In this document: positions 45,761 to 53,794 of the stretch, in pieces
Layout of the letters: every line of letters starts with the position of its first letter
How positions within the stretch are numbered: position 1 is the first letter of the stretch
Source of the DNA: Albidovulum inexpectatum
GTDB lineage: Bacteria; Pseudomonadota; Alphaproteobacteria; Rhodobacterales; Rhodobacteraceae
Length of the DNA stretch: 64,000 nt
Direction of reading: 5' to 3'
NCBI RefSeq assembly: GCF_002927635.1
Contig: NZ_PRDS01000002.1
Span: 62,001 to 126,000 of the forward strand
Position numbers and translations under genes: made by a program
Notes under the pieces: model-generated
Seen by the model: only the letters and a program-made list of their open reading frames with translations
Databases searched by the model: none
What the model was told of the DNA's origin: nothing

Positions 45761-46618
45761 GTGATTCAACGCCTGTTTGGCATCCTTGCCGCCCTGTTCG
45801 CATTGCTTGTCTTCGGCCCGGCCGTCGGGGCGCCGTATCCGCAGCCCGTGGATACCTACATGAACGATTTCGCAGGCCTCATCGAGCCTGACGCGGCGCA
45901 AGCCCTTCGCGGGTCGCTTGCCGCGCTCGAGCGCGAAACGGGCATCCAGATGGCAGTTCTGACGATACGGGCAAGGTCCGATTATGACCCTTCGACCTCG
46001 ATCGCCGACTTTGCGCAGCGCGTTTTCAATGGATGGGGCATAGGAGATCCCCAGACAAACGACGGCATTCTTCTTCTGGTTTCCAGTCAGGACCGCGAAA
46101 TCCGTATTCATCTGGGCGCAGCCTATGATCAGGCCTATGACGTCATCGCCCAGGACATAGTCAGCAACGTGATCGCACCGCGATTCCGCGAAGAGCAATT
46201 TTCCGAAGGCATCGAGGATGGCATCATGCAGACCATCGACCGGATCGCCTTGCGCCTGGTCAGCGAAAGCCCCCATGACGGCACGGGCGGCGGCTTTCTT
46301 GATCGCATAGATCACTGGATCTTCGGTGCAATCGCGGGAATCGTCGGCTATGGCCTGTTCGGCCGGAAGATCCGGAACGCCGCCGCGCGGCTTCGGCGCT
46401 GCCCCGGCTGCGGAACGCGCGGATTGCGGCGGGTGACGGTACGTCTGCCCGAAGGCGGGCGCAGGCTGCGCACCTATTGCAGGAATTGCGACTATCGCGA
46501 CGATCGGATGCTGCGCGAAAAAAGGGACGAACATGTCCGCCACCGGCGCAGGACGAACAGCTCGGGCGGCTTTGGCGGTGGCAGATCCTCGGGGGGCGGT
46601 GCGTCGGGCAAGTGGTGA
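45761..46618 (+). CDS. TPM-domain membrane protein with C-terminal zinc ribbon
   Basis: 285 residues from a GTG at 45761, five bases after AGGAG. A signal/anchor (residues 1-24) precedes the TPM domain (about 28-165; LIEPDAAQALRGSLAALE, QTNDGILLLVSSQDREIRI, GAAYDQAYDVIAQDIV). One further helix lies at about 186-200, followed by a CPGCG...CRNC zinc ribbon (Cys214, 217, 240, 243) and a Gly/Ser-rich tail. TPM domains are phosphatase-like or photosystem/respiratory assembly proteins; the zinc ribbon after the helix is a less common addition. Convergent with the outer-membrane protein gene. Confidence 0.85.
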   Translation: MIQRLFGILAALFALLVFGPAVGAPYPQPVDTYMNDFAGLIEPDAAQALRGSLAALERETGIQMAVLTIRARSDYDPSTSIADFAQRVFNGWGIGDPQTNDGILLLVSSQDREIRIHLGAAYDQAYDVIAQDIVSNVIAPRFREEQFSEGIEDGIMQTIDRIALRLVSESPHDGTGGGFLDRIDHWIFGAIAGIVGYGLFGRKIRNAAARLRRCPGCGTRGLRRVTVRLPEGGRRLRTYCRNCDYRDDRMLREKRDEHVRHRRRTNSSGGFGGGRSSGGGASGKW

Positions 46619-46644
46619 CATGCGGCGCATCGGCGCCGCATGTC
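46617..46644. terminator. Bidirectional hairpin overlapping the TPM gene stop
   Basis: GACATGCGGCGC (46617-46628), loop ATCG, GCGCCGCATGTC (46633-46644): a perfect 12-bp stem that begins inside the TGA of the TPM gene and ends 16 bp before the stop of the convergent outer-membrane protein gene. No T-run. Confidence 0.65.
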
Positions 46645-46659
46645 GGTGTTGCTGAACGA

Positions 46660-47262
46660 TCAGAAGCGGAAGCTGGCGCGAATCGTCGCGGTCGTCGCAT
46701 CGATATCCACGCCCGAGCCGTCGAAATTGTCGAACTGATGGGTCAGGACTTCGCCGCCGACCGTCCAGCTGTCGGTCAGGCGGTAATCGGCCCCGATGCC
46801 CACGAACCAGCCATCGTCCGACAGGTTCGATCCGCCGACATCCGCCCGAGCGTATGCGGCACCGGCGGTACCGTAAAGCAGCGTCTGACCCAGATCGGCA
46901 CCTGCGCGCAGCTTCAGCCGGGTGACCGAATCCAGCGATCCCGCGCCATTGCCCAGGTCGATATCGGCGATATCGTGGTCGATTCCCGCGCCGACGACCC
47001 AGTTGCCGAAATCCCAGTCATAGCCGGCATGAACACCGCCCAGAATGCCATCGCCATCCAGACCGGTCGCAGAGATGTCGCCATATCCCAGCTGTCCACC
47101 GACATAGGCTCCGGTCCAGTCCGATCCGGTCGAGACCGGCTCGACCGGCATCACGACGGGCGCGGGCTCTTCGGTCGGGGCGCTCAAACCACCTGCCATC
47201 GCAGGCGCGGCCACCACCGAGGCCAGGGCGATACCGCCGGCAATCTTGATCACCTTCTTCAT
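46660..47262 (-). CDS. Outer-membrane beta-barrel protein (OMP25/31-like)
   Basis: 200 residues from the ATG at 47262 after AAGGAAG. A Sec signal (GGIALASVVAAPAMA) is followed by a Pro/Glu-rich linker and an eight-strand-type barrel with alternating aromatic strands (WTGAYVGGQLGYGDI, VHAGYDWDFGNWVVGAGID, WFVGIGADYRLTDSWTVGGE). The protein ends in Phe (RASFRF), the C-terminal signature for outer-membrane insertion. Similar to the small porin-like proteins of Rhizobiales and Rhodobacterales. Confidence 0.9.
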   Translation of the reverse strand: MKKVIKIAGGIALASVVAAPAMAGGLSAPTEEPAPVVMPVEPVSTGSDWTGAYVGGQLGYGDISATGLDGDGILGGVHAGYDWDFGNWVVGAGIDHDIADIDLGNGAGSLDSVTRLKLRAGADLGQTLLYGTAGAAYARADVGGSNLSDDGWFVGIGADYRLTDSWTVGGEVLTHQFDNFDGSGVDIDATTATIRASFRF

Positions 47263-47601
47263 GACTGTCTTCCTTGTTCCAAGATTCACGTTTCATCCAG
47301 AGCGATCGCCCACCGCATCCGCTTTCGGTTCAGCGGGTCGCGGCGAAAGCATCCGTCGCTCGCTGGCTCAATTGTGCATCGCGACGAAGGTTCCAACCCC
47401 GCCTCACGAAATGCTGAGCGGGGGCTGCCGGGCATGGCGGATTTTTTCCTGCGATATCGGCCGGCATGGCGAGGATTGGCCGATCATCTGGCCGCACGCG
47501 ATCGTGAACGACGGAAGTGGCACATGTGCGCGTCTGACAAGGTTGGTCTTTGCCCGCGACCGTGGCACGCTGATCTTGACCCAGCGCAAGGACACCCCTC
47601 C
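47263..47601. other. Non-coding region between the outer-membrane protein and hydrolase genes
   Basis: 339 bp between divergent genes. The left part is the leader of the outer-membrane protein gene. The hydrolase reading frame is open throughout the right part, so a longer N terminus (for example from the ATG at 47434) cannot be excluded. The added residues do not look like a hydrolase N terminus. No RNA gene or clear promoter seen. Confidence 0.4.
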
Positions 47602-48534
47602 GTGCCGAATCGCCCGAACTACTCCTGCCTGCTTGATGCCGAGATTCGCGCCTTCGTCGCGCGATGCGGGCGCAGCCGGGCGGTCCCCGACGGCGGCATC
47701 GCGGCCGAGCGCGCAGCCTATCGTGCCCTGGCGCGGGATCTCGACCCAGGACGCCCCAAGGGGCTGGCTTCATCGGATCGCAGCTTTGGCGGCGTTTCCT
47801 GTCGGCTGTACAATCCCGCGCGGATCCGGGAGACGCCAATCATTCTGTACCTGCATGGCGGAGGCTTCGTCGTCGGCGATCTGGATACCCACGATTCGAT
47901 CTGTGCCGAGCTGTCGCATCGGGCCGGGGCAAGGCTGGTCGCGGTCGATTACCGCCTGGCGCCAGAGCACCCCCACCCGGCGCAACTTGTCGATACCATC
48001 GCGGCGGCCAGGGCAGTTTGCCGCGAACTGGCTGCGCCGATCATCCCCTGCGGTGACAGCGCCGGGGGGACGCTGGCCGCGGCGCTGACGCATGCGACGC
48101 GCGGATCCGGGCTGCGGGTTCCGGGGCAGGTTCTGATCTACCCCGCCCTGGGCCGTCAGACCGACCGTGACAGCCATATCAGACATTCCGACGCGCCGAT
48201 GCTGACCCGCGCGGACATGGCGCGATATATCGCGCTCAGGTTTTCGGGTCGGCCCTCACCTGTGCCCGACCCGACGGCCTGGCCTCTCGAAGATCCCGAC
48301 TGCACAGCCCTTCCCCCGACCCATGTCTTTTCGGCGGAATGCGACCCGCTGGCCAGCGATGCGCGGGACTACGCGGCGCGCTTGCGACGGCACGGCAGCC
48401 CAGTCCGACTGGTCGAGGAGCGCGGGCTGGTGCATGGTTATCTGCGTGCCCGGAATGTCTCGCGTCGCGCCGGGGCCGCCTTTGATCGCATCGTCGCGGC
48501 ACTGGTCACCGTCGCGCGGTCCGCCGGAACATGA
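47602..48534 (+). CDS. Alpha/beta hydrolase (hormone-sensitive lipase family esterase)
   Basis: 310 residues from a GTG at 47602 with AAGGA ten bases upstream; chosen because it gives the usual family length. Oxyanion motif LYLHGGGFVVGDLDTHD, nucleophile elbow GDSAGG, acid in the CDPLASDARDYA segment and catalytic His in GLVHGYL are all present. It should hydrolyse short-chain esters in the cytoplasm; substrate unknown. It is 105 bp upstream of the choline sulfatase gene in the same direction and could be co-transcribed. Confidence 0.87.
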   Translation: MPNRPNYSCLLDAEIRAFVARCGRSRAVPDGGIAAERAAYRALARDLDPGRPKGLASSDRSFGGVSCRLYNPARIRETPIILYLHGGGFVVGDLDTHDSICAELSHRAGARLVAVDYRLAPEHPHPAQLVDTIAAARAVCRELAAPIIPCGDSAGGTLAAALTHATRGSGLRVPGQVLIYPALGRQTDRDSHIRHSDAPMLTRADMARYIALRFSGRPSPVPDPTAWPLEDPDCTALPPTHVFSAECDPLASDARDYAARLRRHGSPVRLVEERGLVHGYLRARNVSRRAGAAFDRIVAALVTVARSAGT

Positions 48535-48639
48535 TCTTCCTTGTCGCAAAGCGGCGATGGCCGTCGGTTCCCGGCAAACCGAGGGCCGCGGTCCGACAGA
48601 ACCTGCAGCGGGCAAATCGCAACACGCATGGGGGAATGC

Positions 48640-50151
48640 ATGTCATCACGTCCGAATATCCTGATCATCATGGTCGATCAGTTGAACGGAACGCTGTTCC
48701 CCGACGGCCCGGCGGATTGGCTGCATGTGCCGACGCTGAAAGCCCTGGCAGAACGTTCGGTGCGATTTGCGAATACCTACACGGCTTCGCCCCTGTGCGC
48801 GCCGGGGCGGGCATCCTTCATGACCGGGCAATTGCCCTCACGAACCGGGGTCTATGACAATGCCGCCGAGTTCTGCTCGGCCATTCCGACATTCGCCCAC
48901 CATCTGCGGCGCGCGGGCTGGCACACCTGCCTGTCGGGCAAGATGCATTTCGTCGGCCCCGACCAGCTGCACGGCTTCGAAGAGCGCCTGACGACCGACA
49001 TCTACCCGGCGGATTTCGGCTGGACGCCCGATTACCGCAAGCCCGGCCAGCGGATCGACTGGTGGTACCACAACATGGGCAGCGTCACGAATGCCGGCGT
49101 GGCCGAGATCACGAACCAGATGGAATATGACGACGAGGTCGCCTTTCACGCGATGCAGAAGATCTATGATATTGCGCGCGGGGGCGACGCGCGCCCGTGG
49201 TGCCTGACGGTCAGCTTCACGCATCCCCACGACCCCTATGTCGCGCGCCGCCGGTTCTGGGATCTCTACGAAGACTGCGACCACCTGCTGCCCGAGGTTC
49301 CGGCAATGCCCTACGAGGCGCATGACCCCCATGCGCAGCGCATCTTCGACGCGAATGACTGGCGCAATTACGACGTGACCGAAGAGCATGTACGGCGCGC
49401 CCGCAGGGCCTATTTCGCGAACATTTCCTATCTGGACGACAAGATCGCCCAGATCATGGACGTCCTGCGCGCCACCCGGCAGGACGCGATCGTGGTCTTT
49501 GTCTCGGACCACGGCGACATGCTGGGCGAACGTGAGCTGTGGTACAAGATGAACTTCTACGAAGGGTCGGCCCGGGTGCCGTTGATGATCGCCGCGCCGG
49601 GGATTGCACCGGGGCGGATCGCAACGCCGGTCTCGACGATCGACGTCGCGCCGACGCTGTGCGATCTTGTCGGCGTCAGCATGGATGAGGTTCTGCCATG
49701 GACGGATGGCGAAAGCCTGTTGCCGCTGATGCAGGGCGCGACCCGCGAAAGCCCGGTCTTCATGGAATACGCGGCCGAGGCTTCCTATGCGCCGCTTGTC
49801 TCGATCCGTCACGGACGCTGGAAGTACAACCGCTGTGCGCTCGACCCCGACCAGCTCTTCGATCTCGCGGCCGATCCGCATGAGTTGAACAACCTGGCCG
49901 ACGATCCCGCCCATGCCGAAACGCTGGCGCATCTGCGCGCGATGTCCGAAGCACGCTGGGTTCTCGACCGCTTCGATGCCGAGGTGCGCGAAAGCCAGGC
50001 GCGCCGGCTGATCGTCTATGAGGCACTTCGCAACGGCGCCTATTTCCCCTGGGATTACCAGCCGCTGCAGAAGGCGTCGGAACGCTACATGCGCAATCAC
50101 ATGGACCTGAACGTTCTGGAGGAAAGCAAGCGCTTCCCCCGGGGCGAATAG
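48640..50151 (+). CDS. betC: Choline sulfatase
   Basis: Hydrolyses choline-O-sulfate to choline and sulfate. 503 residues from the ATG at 48640 after GGGGGAA. The sulfatase signature Cys53-Ala-Pro-Gly-Arg57 (SPLCAPGRASFMTG), whose Cys is converted to formylglycine, sits near residue 54 where known choline sulfatases have it. Other metal/substrate segments are NILIIMVDQLNG, SGKMHFVGPDQLHGFEERL, FTHPHDPY and FVSDHGDMLGERELWYKM. The C terminus (YFPWDYQPLQKASERYMRN) is the choline-sulfatase-specific extension. No betA, betB or betI is in the window; the convergent neighbours make betaine from carnitine. Confidence 0.94.
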   Translation: MSSRPNILIIMVDQLNGTLFPDGPADWLHVPTLKALAERSVRFANTYTASPLCAPGRASFMTGQLPSRTGVYDNAAEFCSAIPTFAHHLRRAGWHTCLSGKMHFVGPDQLHGFEERLTTDIYPADFGWTPDYRKPGQRIDWWYHNMGSVTNAGVAEITNQMEYDDEVAFHAMQKIYDIARGGDARPWCLTVSFTHPHDPYVARRRFWDLYEDCDHLLPEVPAMPYEAHDPHAQRIFDANDWRNYDVTEEHVRRARRAYFANISYLDDKIAQIMDVLRATRQDAIVVFVSDHGDMLGERELWYKMNFYEGSARVPLMIAAPGIAPGRIATPVSTIDVAPTLCDLVGVSMDEVLPWTDGESLLPLMQGATRESPVFMEYAAEASYAPLVSIRHGRWKYNRCALDPDQLFDLAADPHELNNLADDPAHAETLAHLRAMSEARWVLDRFDAEVRESQARRLIVYEALRNGAYFPWDYQPLQKASERYMRNHMDLNVLEESKRFPRGE

Positions 50152-50156
50152 GCCGT

Positions 50157-51620
50157 TCAGCCGCTGCGTTGGCCGACGTGGCGGCCAACGCCTTCGGGTC
50201 GCGGAAGGCTTGCATGGGCCTGCGCAATCGGCATCAGCCGATCCAGTATCGCGGCGGCGGCCGGACAGGAGCGGCCCGCCTTCATGTCGACATGCAGCAG
50301 CATCTGCTCCAGCGTGGCGAGGACATCCTCGCCCCGCGAGATGCGAATGAAGACATGCAGCCGCTTTTCGTCGGCATGCAGAACCTGAAGACTGCCCGTC
50401 AACCGGTCGCCAAGCTTGCCTTCGCCCAGGTGCATGATGTGCGTCTCGACCGTGTAATAGCTATGGCCGCCAGCGACATAATCCATGTCGGCCCCGATGA
50501 ACCGAAGGAATGCGTCGGTCGTTTCCGATGCCGCGAACAGATAGCGGCTTTCGGTCATGTGGCTGTTATAGTCGATCCAGCCCGGCAGAACCTGCATTCG
50601 CGCCATGACAAGCGGTTGGTCGAGATCGCCCACCATCGCATCCAAAACACCGGACCTGCGCCTTTCGTCATGATCGCGCAGCACCTTGCCCGCCCCCCAG
50701 TTGCGGTCCTTCAAGGCCCGCAGGATGCCGACCAGGTTCGAGTCGCGAATGCGCTCAAGCTCGCGGATCGAATGATGGCCCGATTGCCGGTCGGACTGGC
50801 CCGCGATCAGATCGACCAATGCGTCATCGAAGTCCGGCACCTCCGTCAGCCGCGTCCATGGCCATTTCAGCGCCGGCCCGAACTGTGCCAGGAAATGGCG
50901 CATCCCCGCCTCGCCCCCCGCGATGCGGTAGGTCTCGAACAACCCCATCTGGGCCCAACGCAGGCCAAACGCCATGCGGATCGCATCGTCGATTTCGGCG
51001 GTCGTGGCGATGCCGTCGCGCACCAGCCACAGCGCCTCGCGCCAGACGGCCTCGAGCAGCCTGTCGGCGATATGCGCGTCGATCTCCTTCCGGATATGCA
51101 ACGGATACATCCCCACGTCGCGCAGGGTTTCCTGAACGCGATTTACAAGCTCCGGTTCATTGGCCGGGCTGGTCACGATCTCGACAAGCGGAAGCAGATA
51201 GACGGGGTTGAAGGGATGCGCGACGAACACGGCGCCCGGGTTGATCGCACCTTCCTGCAATTGTGACGGACGAAAGCCCGAGGTCGAGGAGCCCACGGGC
51301 ACATTCGGCGCGACAGCCTGGATACGGGCCAGCACATCGCGCTTGAATTCCAATCGCTCGGGGACCGATTCCTGAATGTAGTCAGCGTCTTGAACGGCAT
51401 CCTCGATGCTGGATGCAAATGTCAGGCGGCCCTCTTCGGGTATCGGCAGGTCCGACAGGGCCGGAAGGCTGCGCCGCGCATTGTCCAGGACCGCGTGGAT
51501 CTTGCGTTCGGACTCGGGGTCGGGATCAAGCACCGCGACGTCCCAGCCGTTCAGCAGAAAGCGCGCGGCCCAGCCCCCGCCGATCACGCCACCGCCGATG
51601 ATTGCCGCCTTGCGTGCCAT
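50157..51620 (-). CDS. lcdH: L-carnitine 3-dehydrogenase fused to a hotdog thioesterase
   Basis: 487 residues in two parts. Residues 1-320 are a 3-hydroxyacyl-CoA-dehydrogenase-like carnitine dehydrogenase (IIGGGVIGGGWAARF at 7-21, catalytic His135 in VAHPFNPVYLLPLVE) that oxidises L-carnitine to 3-dehydrocarnitine. Residues about 335-460 are a hotdog-fold thioesterase (QVLPGWIDYNSHMTESRY), expected to hydrolyse betainyl-CoA to glycine betaine. The middle step, cleavage of 3-dehydrocarnitine with acetyl-CoA, is provided by the BKACE gene 12 bp upstream on the same strand. Known fusion in alphaproteobacteria. Confidence 0.92.
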   Translation of the reverse strand: MARKAAIIGGGVIGGGWAARFLLNGWDVAVLDPDPESERKIHAVLDNARRSLPALSDLPIPEEGRLTFASSIEDAVQDADYIQESVPERLEFKRDVLARIQAVAPNVPVGSSTSGFRPSQLQEGAINPGAVFVAHPFNPVYLLPLVEIVTSPANEPELVNRVQETLRDVGMYPLHIRKEIDAHIADRLLEAVWREALWLVRDGIATTAEIDDAIRMAFGLRWAQMGLFETYRIAGGEAGMRHFLAQFGPALKWPWTRLTEVPDFDDALVDLIAGQSDRQSGHHSIRELERIRDSNLVGILRALKDRNWGAGKVLRDHDERRRSGVLDAMVGDLDQPLVMARMQVLPGWIDYNSHMTESRYLFAASETTDAFLRFIGADMDYVAGGHSYYTVETHIMHLGEGKLGDRLTGSLQVLHADEKRLHVFIRISRGEDVLATLEQMLLHVDMKAGRSCPAAAAILDRLMPIAQAHASLPRPEGVGRHVGQRSG

Positions 51621-51632
51621 GATGCCCTCTTC

Positions 51633-52547
51633 CTATGCAGCCATCGGAGGACGTTTGACCAGCTGCAGGCGCTCGCGCACCTCGGCCGGGCCGATCACGC
51701 GCGCGCCCATCCGTTCGATGATGCCAATGGCGCGATCGACAAGCTGGGCATTCGTCGCCAGAACGCCCTTGTCCAGAAACAGGTTGTCCTCCAGCCCCAC
51801 GCGGACATTGCCCCCCGCCAGCACCGCGGCGGCGACATAGGGCATCTGATGACGGCCAAGGGAAAAGGCCGAGAAATGCCATCCTTGCGGGACGTTGTTC
51901 ACCATGGCCATGAAGGTGTTCAGGTCGTCCGGCGCGCCCCACGGCACCCCCATGCACAATTGCACCAATACAGGTTCCGGAATCACGCCTTCGCGCACCA
52001 GTTCACGCGCCATCCACAGATGGCCGGTATCGAAGGCTTCGATCTCGATCCGCACGCCGGCCTCGGTCATGCGGCGCGCCATGTCGCGCAGCATTCCGGG
52101 CGTGTTGACCATCACGTAATCGGCCTCGGCAAAGTTCATCGTGCCGCAATCGAGCGTGCAGATCTCGGGTCGGCATTCGACGACATGGGCGACACGTTCG
52201 GCGGCCCCGGCCATGTCGGATCGTTCCGACATCCGGTCCATGGCCTCGGTCCCGTCAAAGAACAGATCGCCCCCCATCCCCGCGGTCAGGTTCAGCACGA
52301 CGTCAACGTCGGCATCCCGGATGCGTTCGGTCACTTCGCGATACAGCTCGCGCCGGCGCGACGGTGCGCCGGTATCGGGGTCGCGCACATGGCAGTGAAC
52401 GATGGCGGCCCCTGCCCGCGCCGCCTCGATCGCCGAGTCCGCGATTTCCCGTGGCGAGCGTGGCACATGCGGGCTGCGATCCTGGGTTCCGCCGGAACCG
52501 GTGACGGCACAGGTCACAAAGACTTCACGATTCATCCGAAGCGGCAT
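51633..52547 (-). CDS. BKACE-family beta-keto acid cleavage enzyme, probable 3-dehydrocarnitine cleavage
   Basis: 304 residues from the ATG at 52547 after GGGAGG. Zinc-binding His51 and His53 in AAIVHCHVRDPDTG and the catalytic region NLTAGMGGD, LDCGTMNFAE and VRVGLEDNLFL identify the family. BKACE enzymes transfer the acetate unit of a beta-keto acid to acetyl-CoA, giving acetoacetate and a new acyl-CoA. With lcdH next door the substrate is most likely 3-dehydrocarnitine, giving betainyl-CoA. Divergent from the glycan locus. Confidence 0.92.
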   Translation of the reverse strand: MPLRMNREVFVTCAVTGSGGTQDRSPHVPRSPREIADSAIEAARAGAAIVHCHVRDPDTGAPSRRRELYREVTERIRDADVDVVLNLTAGMGGDLFFDGTEAMDRMSERSDMAGAAERVAHVVECRPEICTLDCGTMNFAEADYVMVNTPGMLRDMARRMTEAGVRIEIEAFDTGHLWMARELVREGVIPEPVLVQLCMGVPWGAPDDLNTFMAMVNNVPQGWHFSAFSLGRHQMPYVAAAVLAGGNVRVGLEDNLFLDKGVLATNAQLVDRAIGIIERMGARVIGPAEVRERLQLVKRPPMAA

Positions 52548-52670
52548 CGATACCTCCCTGTTGTCGGCAGGCTAGCCCGGCCAAACTGCAGTCGTCAGCA
52601 GAAAACCGAAGCCTTTCGCATCGTTTTCGTCCATCAATCCGCGCGGGATCTCGCCCCACCACAACCCAAG

Positions 52671-52705
52671 GGTGCAATTCCACCCCGGAACCCGGTTTTT
52701 GCACC
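52671..52705. promoter_or_regulatory. Inverted repeat GGTGCAA-N21-TTGCACC
   Basis: Seven-base arms at 52671-52677 and 52699-52705 in the 244-bp gap between the carnitine genes and the glycan locus. The centre-to-centre distance of about three helical turns fits a looped or tetrameric operator. The controlling protein is not evident in the window. Confidence 0.3.
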
Positions 52706-52791
52706 ATTTCATGGCCTTCGGCGCTACAATTGCGGCATTGCGACTCGGAATTTGCCCGGCCCCGTTTTCAAGATTTCAGGACCTTTTTGCC

Positions 52792-53790
52792 ATGAAGAAG
52801 ATCTCGATCGTTTCGCCCTGTTTCAACGAAGAGGACAATGTCGAAACATGCTACCGCACGGTGCGGGAAATATTCGAACGCGACCTGCCCGGCTACGAGC
52901 GCGAGCATATCTTTGTCGACAATGCCTCGACCGATCGGACGGTTGAAATCCTGCGCCGGATCGCGGCCGAGGATCCTTGCGTCAAGGTCATCGTGAACTC
53001 CCGAAATTTCGGCGTCTATCGGTCCACCTTCAACGGATTGCGCCATGCGACGGGTGACGCGACGCTTTGCATGCTGCCCGTGGATCTGCAGGACCCGCCC
53101 GAGCTGTTGCCCGAATTCGTCAAGCTTTGGGAAAGCGGTTACGACGTTGTCGCCGGCGCGCGATCGACGCGCGAGGAAGGCTTTTTCCTGCGGACCGCGC
53201 GCAAGGCCTTTTACCGCATCGTCAATGCACTGTCGGATTTCGAACTGTCGCCCGACGTCGGTGAATTCCAGCTGATCGACCGAAAGGTGCTGGACGCCGT
53301 CCTGGCCCATGACGACAATTATCCCTATATAAGGGGGATCATCGCCTCGGTCGGATTTCGCAAGGTCATCATTCCCTATACCTGGCGTGCGCGAAAACGC
53401 GGCATGTCCAAGCACAGCATGATGATGCTGACCGACCAGGCTCTGAACGCGATCTTTGCCTTTACCCGTGCACCGCTGCGATTCTGCAGCCTTGCCGGAT
53501 TCGGGATTGCGATATTTTCCATCCTGTTTTCCATCGTCTCGGTCGTCCTGTGGTTCCTGGGCGTGGGCGACGCTCCGCGAGGAACGACGACCATCATCGT
53601 GGCGCTGTTCTTCCTGTCCGGCGTGCAGCTGTTGTTCATAGGTTTGATGGGCGAATACATCACCGCGATCCACAATCAGGTTCGCGGCGGCCCCTGCGTG
53701 ATCGAGAAGGAACTGATCAACATCCCCAAACTTGCCAGCGTCGGACCCGAACGCGGCAGGGTCACGAAATTCCCCGGAAGAAAAACCTGA
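52792..53790 (+). CDS. Family 2 glycosyltransferase, polyprenyl-phosphate sugar synthase type
   Basis: 332 residues from the ATG at 52792. The GT-A domain opens with SIVSPCFNEEDNVETCYRTV, has DNASTDRTVEI and a DxD-like site in PVDLQDPPELLPEFV, and the C terminus carries two membrane helices (FGIAIFSILFSIVSVVLWFL; IIVALFFLSGVQLLFIGL). This is the GtrB/DPM-like architecture that loads a sugar onto undecaprenyl phosphate. A GT-C-like gene follows 4 bp on, and a GtrA flippase homologue lies at 59258; the three could form one sugar-transfer route. Confidence 0.9.
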   Translation: MKKISIVSPCFNEEDNVETCYRTVREIFERDLPGYEREHIFVDNASTDRTVEILRRIAAEDPCVKVIVNSRNFGVYRSTFNGLRHATGDATLCMLPVDLQDPPELLPEFVKLWESGYDVVAGARSTREEGFFLRTARKAFYRIVNALSDFELSPDVGEFQLIDRKVLDAVLAHDDNYPYIRGIIASVGFRKVIIPYTWRARKRGMSKHSMMMLTDQALNAIFAFTRAPLRFCSLAGFGIAIFSILFSIVSVVLWFLGVGDAPRGTTTIIVALFFLSGVQLLFIGLMGEYITAIHNQVRGGPCVIEKELINIPKLASVGPERGRVTKFPGRKT

Positions 53791-53794
53791 CGAC

